From Clostridia bacterium (GTDB lineage: Bacteria > Bacillota > Clostridia > Christensenellales > Aristaeellaceae): a DNA stretch of 64,000 bases. Location: positions 1 to 64,000 of the forward strand of contig JAFXQO010000036.1 in assembly GCA_017527065.1 (NCBI GenBank). Direction: 5' to 3'. This document shows positions 15,426 through 23,855 of this stretch, piece by piece. The notes under the pieces are model-generated. The model worked only from the letters and a program-made list of their open reading frames with translations, did no database searches and was not told the origin of the DNA. The position numbers and the translations under genes are program-made. Position 1 is the first letter of the stretch, and every line of letters starts with the position of its first letter.

Positions 15426-15819
15426 CTTTGTACCGTGCTCTGTCGTTCTTCAGCACAGCCTTTAAGAGGCGCATTTCGGTATCGATGATCTCCATCCAGT
15501 ATTTCATCGTGTCCATCTCAATACCGAACAGCTCCTGCGCCACTTCGATCTGAGAGACCATGTTCTGAAGCTCCGCGTATGCCCTCAGGAAGTAATCGCG
15601 CCGCATCTGCACCTCGTGCTGGTTCAGCGGATAGATGCTGTTGCCGCGCTTCACGTTCGCGTAGATATACGTTGCGGAGTTCGCCAACGGCTGGGACACG
15701 TAGAAGGTGTACCGCTTTGGAAAGCCTACGCACTTTTGCAGCGTGTACACTTCCAGCTTCCGCGCATTGGCGAGAAACTCCATTTCGGAGGTGCTTCTCT
15801 TCGACTTGATGACAGACAA
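15415..15819 (-). CDS. avd: DGR accessory variability determinant (Avd)
   Basis: The 134-residue basic, helical protein (ELQNMVSQIEVAQELFGIE, then YWMEIIDTEMRLLKAVLKND) matches the four-helix-bundle Avd family, related to 23S rRNA intervening-sequence proteins. Avd forms a pentameric barrel that binds the RT and TR RNA and is required for mutagenic homing. Translation begins at TTG (15817-15819), with GAGGTGG upstream, as no ATG or GTG start is available. It lies between target and TR, the standard position. Confidence 0.9.
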   Translation of the reverse strand: MSVIKSKRSTSEMEFLANARKLEVYTLQKCVGFPKRYTFYVSQPLANSATYIYANVKRGNSIYPLNQHEVQMRRDYFLRAYAELQNMVSQIEVAQELFGIEMDTMKYWMEIIDTEMRLLKAVLKNDRARYKELP

Positions 15820-15873
15820 TGGACACCACCTCGCCTTCAGGAGCCATTATACCATAAACCCGGATTTTTGGCA

Positions 15874-15897
15874 AAAATTTTCGCCGCTTCGCGGCGA
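15874..15897 (-). terminator. Stem-loop with T-run between target gene and avd
   Basis: On the minus strand a seven-base stem (TCGCCGC/GCGGCGA, 15881-15897) with a three-base loop is followed by AAATTTTTG. It could reduce transcription from the target gene into avd. Weaker than the other terminators because three A precede the T-run. Confidence 0.55.
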
Positions 15898-15925
15898 CTG
15901 GATTGGCTTGGTGCTATCCGCTGGC

Positions 15926-15953
15926 AATCCGGCCCCACAAAGGGGGCCGGATT
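15926..15953 (-). other. Inverted repeat just behind VR (DGR homing hairpin candidate)
   Basis: AATCCGGCCCC (15926-15936) and its exact complement (15943-15953) enclose six bases. The hairpin begins 13 bases after the target stop codon and 24 bases after the VR end. DGRs of phages often carry a hairpin or cruciform at this place, which stimulates retrohoming. No T-run follows on the coding strand, which argues against a plain terminator. Confidence 0.75.
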
Positions 15954-15966
15954 ATAGGATACCGGA

Positions 15967-18900
15967 TTAAATCGAGAAGCCGCACACCAGCCCGTAGGCG
16001 TTGCTCGCGTTGGAGTTGTTGACGCTACCGGTGCCGGCGACATTCCAGAAGTAGTTGGTATTGGTGAGGGTAGGAGACCGCAACCACCAGCACGCCGCAC
16101 GCAACCATTTGCCCCCGGTGTTACCGGCGCTGTCTGCACCCTGGGCGGCTACGTTATCGGATGAGGTATTCAGCCTGCCGCAGGCGTGCTTGTGCTTCGC
16201 CAAAAAGTCCGCGTTGACGTAAATGAAGCCGATGTTCGAGTTGCTGGTATTGATCCAGACCGTCTTCTCGCTGATGACCGTATACGTGCCTGCGTACAGC
16301 GTCGGGTCGGCGCTGTCCACGATGATGTTCACATCGTCGGGCAGGATGAAGCCGGGGAATCTGACGCGCACGTTGTTCGCCGTCAGGCCAGCCGCCGAAT
16401 TTGCGACGAACCACGGGATGGTATGCCGCAGGTCGTCCAATTCGTCCAGATACGTCGTGTCGGTCTGGCCGGGGAACGCTTCGGCGTATGCGGCCAGATA
16501 TACCTTGTCCATCGTGCTCTGGACTTCGGTCGATTTGTTGCCGGCGCTTGATCTGACTCTGGCTTCCTTGATGATGCTCTGCAGCGAAATCGGGAAAGCG
16601 TCGTAGAGCTGGCCGTTCATCCACGCTCTCCGCATACTGTCTTTCCAGCCGCCGAGGTTCGTGGACGTACTGTTCATCACACCCAGAAGCGGGAGCGGAT
16701 TTTCAGCGATGAAGCCTGCCGCGACAACCGACGTGACGTCGAGGCCGTTGCGGTACTGGATCGGGTCGTAGTTGAAGCGCATCGGGATATGCGGGAAATT
16801 GGCAATCGCCTTCGCGTCATACGTGCCAAGGTCGCCGTACCAGATTTTGCACCAGTGAATCCAGCCGGTGGCGCGGAGCGACGTGATGTCGCTGCCGTTT
16901 ATGATGCCGATGCCGCCGAGCGTCAGGGGCGCGGTCGTCGAGGTGGCTGTCGCGCGCGCACGGGCCGCTTCCACGCAGTTGGTGGCAAGGTTGTTCGTGT
17001 TGACGGGATAGACGTTGGCTGACGTATTTCCGTCATAGCCGATGTACAGCACCTGAGCGGCGGTTCCCTTGTTGTAGCGGATCGTCATGATGCCACGCTG
17101 ATACTGATACCCGACGTTGATGTTCACGTCGCCCCACAGCAGGTTCACATAGTTGCCTGTACGCCTGAGCTGGAAGCCTTGGTTCCCGTTGTCGTCGAAG
17201 CAGGCCAGCAGAGCGCCTGCGTCGCTCGTGAACTCGAAGTCAATGGCAATCGTGAAGGTGTCAATCGTCCCGTTGAAGAGCTGGAGCAGTGCGCGGTCAT
17301 TCTCGCCGTTGAAGATGACAGGCGTCGATGAGCCGTCGAAGTACGTGGGCGTCGACACCAGCGTCAGATCTTCGATGTTGTTGAAGTGGAAATCACGGCC
17401 CAGCACAACGTCGAAATGATCTTTCGGAGACCAGTACGACGCCGCCACGTTGTTCTTGGCGATGGCGGCGATCTGCGCCATGCTCATGTCTTCGAGGCCG
17501 ACGTTGGAGTTCGGGTCGGGCAGCGTGCCGACAATCCATGTGGCTTTGACCACCGTGTCGCCGGTGATGAAGCCAGTGCTGGCGTCCCAGCCGTTGAACA
17601 CGTAGAACACGTTGTTCCCTTCGAGGGCCGTGTAGGTCGGGTGGTTATCGAGAGGCTGCACGCAGGAGCCGTAACTGACGCCTGTTCGCTGTTCAAGCTG
17701 AGTGCCGTTGCCGGAGCCTACGCCGTCGTACCATGTGACGGTGTACGTCCTCACCGTGGACGTGTAGGTCGCCGTCACGGTCACGTTGGAGATGACAGCC
17801 TGCGGCAGGTTGTCCCAGTCGTCGAAGGTGTACGTATAATGCGGGTCGCTGGCCTTGGTCGGGGTCGGCACTTCGCCGCTCTGGATGGGGTCGTGGGCCG
17901 CGTCGCCGCTGTCCACATACTGGATATAGGCGTTGCCGTTGACGTCCAGTATTGGCGTGCCGTCCGCGTTCAGGAAGGTCACCGTGTACTGCGTGATGGT
18001 CTGCGCAGCCGTGATCGTCAGGTTCGGGTAGTAGGTGTTCATCAGGGTCAGCGTCCTCGCGCCGATGGCGTCCACGCTGATCTGGCCGGTAATCACGGGC
18101 CAGGCGTTGGGATCGTTATCGAGGTTGCCGTTCGCGTCCAGGCGCTTGCCCTGCGCCGCCGCCGATGTCAGGGCCTTGAACAGGCTGTAATCGGGGCCGC
18201 TCACGCTCTCGTCAATGCCGATCAGTCGGATGCCGAGGCGAAGGTTGGCAAGACGTGCGGCGAGGATGTCGAGCACGCCGACGTTCGGCGTGTTCTCTAC
18301 GCGCAGCATGACCAGTTCGGACAGGCTGTCGTAGCTGAAGTCTTCGAGATACGGCTGGTTCAGCAGCACGATACGCTTCGGCGTGCCAAGCTCAAGCGTC
18401 TCCAAAACGCCGCCATTGGCGAAGGTGAAGTACGGGACGGTAGAGCCGCCTGCGTACACTTCCCGGATGAGCGTGTTGGCGCTCAGGTTGATGGGCGTAT
18501 CCGTGAAGCCTGTGCAGCCCTGCACGTTCAGCGTGTCCAGCAGAGCGCAGGCGCTGGTGTCGAGGCTCGACAGGTCGCCGTTGGCGTAGCCCGTTTCATT
18601 CGAGCCGATGAGCAGCGTCTTCAGCTTACCGGCGTTGGTGAGGCCGATCTCATACGGATGGAAAGCGGCCAGCGAGGAAACGCTGGTCAGATTGCTTGCC
18701 CCGTGGATATGCACGTTGTCGCTTCGGCCAAGGCTGTTCGGAGAGATGATCGTCGCCGTTTCGCCTGCGGCCTTCTTCGCGCTCATGACGGCAGAACCGC
18801 TGTCGCCATAGCTCACGCCCATCCACATTGCCTGAATCGCGGACAGGACAATCGTCGTGTCGGCCTGCGCAACGGCAGAGCCGCAGCGGAAGGCAAGCTG

Positions 18901-21900
18901 GTCGTTCAGGAACTGGTCGCACTGGTACTTCGAGTACAGCATCATGGAGCGCCGGTAGATGAAGGATTCCTTCTGCTCCGTGCGGGAGCCGCGCTGCAAA
19001 TACTTGTAGGCGCTGGTCTGCGTCCATGTCGGGTTCTCCGGGTCTACGCTGTAGTCCCAGTAGCCTTTCGTCCATGCGTCCTCGTACTTGTACTCCATGT
19101 CGTCGTTCACGACGGCGGGACACACAAGTTCCGCATTGTCGGTGATATGCACCTGCTTCAGCACGGCGTAGTTCAGCGTGCCGCTGCCGGTGTTGCTCCG
19201 GGTGATGAGCTGCGCCCTCGCCTTGATCTCATCGGCAAACGCTTCCTCGAACATGCACCACATGCGGCTGTCGTGGCCGTTGAACTGGTACGTGTCCGTC
19301 CTGCCGAGCTTATAGTTCCAGTCGGCATAATACGGGATTCGGATGTAGCCTGAGTTCTCTGCGCCGAAACACGAGTCGAGGTCATACAGGTCGGTGTACC
19401 ATATGCCGAAAGTGGAATTCGCCCAGTCGATCTTGCTGGCGTCCACAGCGCCGGTCTCCATGTTCACGCAGTCCCAGATCGATGTAGAGGAATCGGTGAA
19501 TACAATCGATTCAGTCCGCACGTTCTTGCAGCTCAGGAACATGTTCTTCGCCCGGTTATCGCACAGGGCAACCCATTCGATGAAGATGTAATACACAAGG
19601 GCGTGTTCCATGTTGAAGTGCCATGTGAACTCGCGCTTGAACCGGGCTTTCTTCAAATCGCGTTCTGTGCTGTAGCTCGTGCCGTTGTACGTGCCGCCTG
19701 TGCCGCTCGTTGTCGAGGCGTCCCAGAAGTTCGCCCACTGGTACAGCCATGTGTACAGCACCTGGATGTGGCTGTAATCAGGCTCAATACCGGCGTCGTC
19801 CAGATCGCCTTCGTCAGGGTAGCAGGATTCGAGGCCGTTCCGGGCCTGACGCTTCCAGGACAGATCTTCCGCATAGATTTTCTCCATGAGGCGATCCGTC
19901 TTGAACGAGCAGAGCGGGTTCGAGTTGTCCTTGAATTCCCACTTCTGCTGCGTGGTGTCAGCGCCGTCGTCGCCTTCCGTTTCGAGGCCGAAGGATTTTG
20001 AATTGCCCTTGTCGTTGTTCAGACAGCCGTCACCGGCGAAGACGATTGTGCCTTCCGGGTAGTCCTCGAACGCGGTGCCAGCCACGTAATCCTCCTGCGC
20101 CATATTGAACAGCAGGCAGCGGAAGCCCCAGATGGTATTCTGGACGAGGGAACCGGCAGGCTTGTCGTTGAACAGCGTGTCCGCGATGTTGGCGTTGAAG
20201 GTGTTGGCGTGGTCGGTAGACATGTAGTCGGCCTTATAGCACAGCGTGCTTTCACCGATGGATAAGGGCTGGTCGTTCTCATCGTAGCCTTTCAGCACAT
20301 ACTTGACTTTCTTTGTGCTGGCCCCGTCGTTCTTGACGAGGTACACCTTGAAATTCTTCCGCATGAAGCGCTGCGAAGACGTGCCCTGCACCTTGATCGA
20401 CGAGACGAACTTATTGGCCGAATCCTGATCGAGCAGGCTGAATTCGGTGCCGTAGCCGCCCAATCCGTCAGGCTTCGTCAGCACGACGCCTATGTACTGC
20501 CGGTCGTTCTTGAAGTTCGACAGCTTGCCGATGAACAACAGGCACGGGTATTTCAGCCGGGCCTTCACGTAATCGACAGCGCCGTCGCTGTTCAGGATGT
20601 CGTTGTACTCGTTCTGGCTGATGCGCTCACGGATGTCGATGGAGCTGTTCATGTGGTTGCGCAGCACTTCGGAATCGCTCAGGTCGCGGTTGTACATGCG
20701 CACGTCGTACAGCTTGGTCACGCAGTCGTCAGAACCGATGGTGATCGTGGCCGTGCCGTTGTAGATCGCGTCCTCGCTGTACAGGTAGCTGTTGGCGTAC
20801 TCGCCGTTGATGAAGATGTTGGCGTAGGACGTGAAGCGGTTGTCTTCCGTCCAGCGCTTCCGCTGGATGACGAAGGTCACGCGGATGTGCTTCTCATCCT
20901 TGATGTACGCGCATGGGATCGATTCTTCGTTCTCGATGAATCCGGTGCTGTCCAGAACGGGGGACTGGCCGTCAGCCAGCAGGTAGCACACCTGCGGCGT
21001 GATGACGAAGCCGACGCCGTTGCTGTCAAGGCATGAGAACACGACGCTGTTCTGGTTCGTCACGTTGTCCAGCTCGAACTCAAATTCGATGGTTCGACCT
21101 GACGTGGTGACGGTCGCGCCGGTGGCCGCGTCCAGAACAACCGTCTCATCCGCGTCGTTCAGGAAGCTGGTGGTCAGGATCGGAAGATGGATGCTCATCC
21201 TCGCCGCGCCTGCGATGGTCAGACTTTTGCCGTCAAGGTAGCCGTCAGTGACCCAGTTGAAATCGTTCATCTTGGCGGTGATGTCGCGTTCATGACCGAC
21301 AGCGTCTGTCAGTTTGTGCACGTAGGTTTCACGGCCAGCGGTGTTGTTGGTGTAGCCGGTGGGCTTATAGCTGAACACAAGGCCGCTGGTTACGGGCGTG
21401 ATGTCGTAATCGGTCTGCACCTCTGTCACGGTGAACGTCAGCATGAAGGTCGCATCACCGCTGGTCAGCTCGATATAGCCTGTGCCAAGTTCCGGGTACA
21501 GGCTGATCGGCAGGGTGAAGGTGGTGTTGTTGGCGATACTCTCAAACTCGGCGGTGTAATAGTCCGTCTCTGTCCCATCGGATTCGGAATACACCCGAAT
21601 GCCAAGCTCGTCCGTGGTTTCCTGTCCGGGCGTGTAGCAGACATAGCGGAGCATCAGGGTCTCGCCGTTCTCAATGGTGTACTCATCGAGGGACGCGCCG
21701 ACAATCGGGTTTTGGCTGCTGCCGTTGTCATACAGGATGGGGAACGTCAGGATGTTTGATTCAGCGCCGTCCGATGTTTCAAACCACAGCTTTGCCAGAT
21801 GAGCGCCGTAGGCGTAGTTGCCGACCAGCGTGACCGGGAGCTGGAGCGCCTGATTATGGCTCGTGCCGACGTTGACATGGGTATACTCAGTGCCGTCGAT

Positions 21901-23475
21901 GTACAGGTACACAGTCTTGCTCAGGCCGCGCCCGGTGCAGATATACGGGATGCTCATGTTGCCGGTGTACGTCGCAGCGGAATTGAACGTGGTCGAGATG
22001 CTCATGGCGACGCTCGTGATGTTGTACTGAAGCGTCTTCGTCTGGGCGTCTTCATTCGACCGGCCATTGGAGCAGATCACGCGGATATTGGTCACAAGGC
22101 CCTCGCTCAGGAGCGATGTCACGTTTACGGACTGGTCGGCGTTGGACGCCACCTGCTGGTTCGTGATGAACGTGCGCCAGACGCTTTCGGTGCTCAGCTT
22201 GTACTGGACGGTCATCAGGCCATTGGAATACTCAATCTCCGAACCGTAATACTCCACGTACTTGAAGCTCAGGATGGTCTGCTGTGTGGATGCGACGGTC
22301 AGCGTCGTGGATACCATGTTGTTGATGATTCTCACGCTGTAGCCTGCCGCTCCACCGCCGCCCCCCTGGATGAAGAACGGGCCGTCGAACAGCTCTTCGC
22401 CGTTGCTGTCGTAGAAGTGCAGGTAGTAGCTGGAATCGTACTCGACCGCCGCGAGGTCGGAACCGCCGCTGATGGAGATTGTGTCCGTCTCGCCGTTCGT
22501 CCACGTGATCTTGATGCCGCCTTCCACGGCTTCCACGTTGGACACAAGGCCGGTGGTCACAAGCCCCTGCAGCGTGTTCACGGCTGTGCTGAGTTCGTTG
22601 ACGGCGCTGGCGCTGGCCGCGCCGATATTGGTACGGGCTTGCGCCTTCTGCGAATCTGTCAGGCTTTGCGCCGCGTCGTACTTCACCATGCCGCCGATCT
22701 CATCCACGCCGATGTTCTGCCGGGCCTGCTGTTTCTGCGCCGGTGTGAGGGCCTGGGCCTCATCATACCGCACAGCGCCTTCGGCTACCTGCGAGGCGGC
22801 TTCCAGCGCTGCCTTGAGTTCAGCGCCGATGGTCTTGGCCTCACAGTTATAGCCGGTCGCCGGCTTGGGCGTGATCGTATCGCCGATGGCGATGTCATCC
22901 GTGGCCCGGTACAACGCGCCGCTGTAGAAGAAATACGACCCCGCGTCATGCGCGTAGGTCGTGGTCGAGCTCGCCTCGGTGACGGCGATGGCTCCGGTGA
23001 TGCCTGCCGCAGTCGCTGCTGCTGCGGCGGCTGTCGCGGCTGCAGCCTGAGCCTGCGCTGTGGCCGCTTGGATGTTCGCCAGGTTGATGATGTCTTCCGG
23101 GTCGATGATCTCATCCGTCTGCGTCGGGATGACGTTCGTGCTGCAGGAATACACAGCAAGGGTATTCTCGTTCGTCACAAAAATCGTGATCGTCGCCCGG
23201 CCTGGGTGCGCGTAACAGGAGGCGGGCAGCGTCACGACGGCTTTCCCGTCCGCTATCGTCCCTTCGAGCGGCTGCGTCCGGCCGGTTGACCAATTGATGA
23301 GCGTGCCGGTCACGGTGCCGCTCAGGACGTAGGGCTGTCGGTTACGCGTGGCGCCGATGATAAACATGTGAGCCTGATCCTCGCCGCCATACAACGCGCC
23401 GGGCAGCGCCTCAGGCGTGACCAGCCTGTCAAGTGGCGTGATTCGCTCAATCGGGATGATGTGGGTTTCGGGCAC
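15967..23475 (-). CDS. Giant DGR-diversified tail fibre/receptor-binding protein
   Basis: The 2,502-residue protein starts at GTG with GAGGAGGG in front. Approximate layout: a BppU-like baseplate-attachment domain (25-120), an Ala-rich helix (135-160), Ig-like beta regions, a LamG-like domain (700-930), a region like CotH-type kinase folds (980-1310, VQGTSSQRFMRKNFK), LRR-like repeats (1590-1750), two InlB-type repeats (1825-1975), a second LamG-like domain (2045-2230) and a C-terminal DUF6273/C-type-lectin-like domain (from 2275) with WWLRSP. VR covers residues 2457-2500. It is the DGR target and should bind the host surface. The CotH and LRR calls are tentative. Confidence 0.92.
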   Translation of the reverse strand: MPETHIIPIERITPLDRLVTPEALPGALYGGEDQAHMFIIGATRNRQPYVLSGTVTGTLINWSTGRTQPLEGTIADGKAVVTLPASCYAHPGRATITIFVTNENTLAVYSCSTNVIPTQTDEIIDPEDIINLANIQAATAQAQAAAATAAAAAATAAGITGAIAVTEASSTTTYAHDAGSYFFYSGALYRATDDIAIGDTITPKPATGYNCEAKTIGAELKAALEAASQVAEGAVRYDEAQALTPAQKQQARQNIGVDEIGGMVKYDAAQSLTDSQKAQARTNIGAASASAVNELSTAVNTLQGLVTTGLVSNVEAVEGGIKITWTNGETDTISISGGSDLAAVEYDSSYYLHFYDSNGEELFDGPFFIQGGGGGAAGYSVRIINNMVSTTLTVASTQQTILSFKYVEYYGSEIEYSNGLMTVQYKLSTESVWRTFITNQQVASNADQSVNVTSLLSEGLVTNIRVICSNGRSNEDAQTKTLQYNITSVAMSISTTFNSAATYTGNMSIPYICTGRGLSKTVYLYIDGTEYTHVNVGTSHNQALQLPVTLVGNYAYGAHLAKLWFETSDGAESNILTFPILYDNGSSQNPIVGASLDEYTIENGETLMLRYVCYTPGQETTDELGIRVYSESDGTETDYYTAEFESIANNTTFTLPISLYPELGTGYIELTSGDATFMLTFTVTEVQTDYDITPVTSGLVFSYKPTGYTNNTAGRETYVHKLTDAVGHERDITAKMNDFNWVTDGYLDGKSLTIAGAARMSIHLPILTTSFLNDADETVVLDAATGATVTTSGRTIEFEFELDNVTNQNSVVFSCLDSNGVGFVITPQVCYLLADGQSPVLDSTGFIENEESIPCAYIKDEKHIRVTFVIQRKRWTEDNRFTSYANIFINGEYANSYLYSEDAIYNGTATITIGSDDCVTKLYDVRMYNRDLSDSEVLRNHMNSSIDIRERISQNEYNDILNSDGAVDYVKARLKYPCLLFIGKLSNFKNDRQYIGVVLTKPDGLGGYGTEFSLLDQDSANKFVSSIKVQGTSSQRFMRKNFKVYLVKNDGASTKKVKYVLKGYDENDQPLSIGESTLCYKADYMSTDHANTFNANIADTLFNDKPAGSLVQNTIWGFRCLLFNMAQEDYVAGTAFEDYPEGTIVFAGDGCLNNDKGNSKSFGLETEGDDGADTTQQKWEFKDNSNPLCSFKTDRLMEKIYAEDLSWKRQARNGLESCYPDEGDLDDAGIEPDYSHIQVLYTWLYQWANFWDASTTSGTGGTYNGTSYSTERDLKKARFKREFTWHFNMEHALVYYIFIEWVALCDNRAKNMFLSCKNVRTESIVFTDSSTSIWDCVNMETGAVDASKIDWANSTFGIWYTDLYDLDSCFGAENSGYIRIPYYADWNYKLGRTDTYQFNGHDSRMWCMFEEAFADEIKARAQLITRSNTGSGTLNYAVLKQVHITDNAELVCPAVVNDDMEYKYEDAWTKGYWDYSVDPENPTWTQTSAYKYLQRGSRTEQKESFIYRRSMMLYSKYQCDQFLNDQLAFRCGSAVAQADTTIVLSAIQAMWMGVSYGDSGSAVMSAKKAAGETATIISPNSLGRSDNVHIHGASNLTSVSSLAAFHPYEIGLTNAGKLKTLLIGSNETGYANGDLSSLDTSACALLDTLNVQGCTGFTDTPINLSANTLIREVYAGGSTVPYFTFANGGVLETLELGTPKRIVLLNQPYLEDFSYDSLSELVMLRVENTPNVGVLDILAARLANLRLGIRLIGIDESVSGPDYSLFKALTSAAAQGKRLDANGNLDNDPNAWPVITGQISVDAIGARTLTLMNTYYPNLTITAAQTITQYTVTFLNADGTPILDVNGNAYIQYVDSGDAAHDPIQSGEVPTPTKASDPHYTYTFDDWDNLPQAVISNVTVTATYTSTVRTYTVTWYDGVGSGNGTQLEQRTGVSYGSCVQPLDNHPTYTALEGNNVFYVFNGWDASTGFITGDTVVKATWIVGTLPDPNSNVGLEDMSMAQIAAIAKNNVAASYWSPKDHFDVVLGRDFHFNNIEDLTLVSTPTYFDGSSTPVIFNGENDRALLQLFNGTIDTFTIAIDFEFTSDAGALLACFDDNGNQGFQLRRTGNYVNLLWGDVNINVGYQYQRGIMTIRYNKGTAAQVLYIGYDGNTSANVYPVNTNNLATNCVEAARARATATSTTAPLTLGGIGIINGSDITSLRATGWIHWCKIWYGDLGTYDAKAIANFPHIPMRFNYDPIQYRNGLDVTSVVAAGFIAENPLPLLGVMNSTSTNLGGWKDSMRRAWMNGQLYDAFPISLQSIIKEARVRSSAGNKSTEVQSTMDKVYLAAYAEAFPGQTDTTYLDELDDLRHTIPWFVANSAAGLTANNVRVRFPGFILPDDVNIIVDSADPTLYAGTYTVISEKTVWINTSNSNIGFIYVNADFLAKHKHACGRLNTSSDNVAAQGADSAGNTGGKWLRAACWWLRSPTLTNTNYFWNVAGTGSVNNSNASNAYGLVCGFSI
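15978..16107 (-). repeat. DGR variable repeat (VR)
   Basis: These 130 bases encode residues 2457-2500 of the target. They differ from TR at 14 sites, all at TR adenines (six A to G, five A to C, three A to T). Nine codons change amino acid, for example Asn to Ala, Gly, Thr, Val, Ser and Tyr. Most lie in the WNVxxxGSxxxxxAxN stretch, the ligand-binding face of such lectin folds. The 3' end is GC-rich and identical in both copies, as expected for the homing initiation site. Confidence 0.97.
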
Positions 23476-23477
23476 GT

Positions 23478-23843
23478 TTATCCCTCCTCGAAAATGACGA
23501 TTCCCTCCAAAACATCCATGTCATCAAGCGTGATGCGCATGGATTCGTCCATGACCACAGTCACAGGCAAAATCTCAATATCGCTTTCGATTTTGCTGAC
23601 CTGCGACATAGTCTCATTCCATTCCTGCAGATCCTCCGGGCTATTGAAGCGAACCTGCTCGTCGCTGAGCAATTCAGGCTTCAACTTGTCCAGCAGTATG
23701 TTTTCCTGCTCGCACTGGAATTCCCACGCGGGCTTGAGGGTCCGGCGCAGCTTATGCAGCGCATAGGCTGTTTTGATGGGCATGGGCTGTGTGGAGAGCT
23801 TGTTCAGAGCCTTGTAAGCGTCGATAACCTGTTTCTGTGTCAT
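23478..23843 (-). CDS. Conserved phage tail-region protein of unknown function
   Basis: The 121-residue acidic protein (KLKPELLSDEQVRF, then IESDIEILPVTVVMD) lies between the tail-tip protein and the fibre, with AAGGAGG before its ATG. Similar small proteins occur at this place in clostridial siphoviruses. Mainly helical at the N-terminus. A role in baseplate or fibre assembly is likely but unproven. Confidence 0.75.
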   Translation of the reverse strand: MTQKQVIDAYKALNKLSTQPMPIKTAYALHKLRRTLKPAWEFQCEQENILLDKLKPELLSDEQVRFNSPEDLQEWNETMSQVSKIESDIEILPVTVVMDESMRITLDDMDVLEGIVIFEEG

Positions 23844-23855
23844 GGTATTGCCTCC

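Noticed and set aside
17386..19353. 655-codon plus-strand frame inside the fibre gene
   Set aside because: Low-complexity shadow of the 2,502-codon gene without a ribosome-binding site or known domain.
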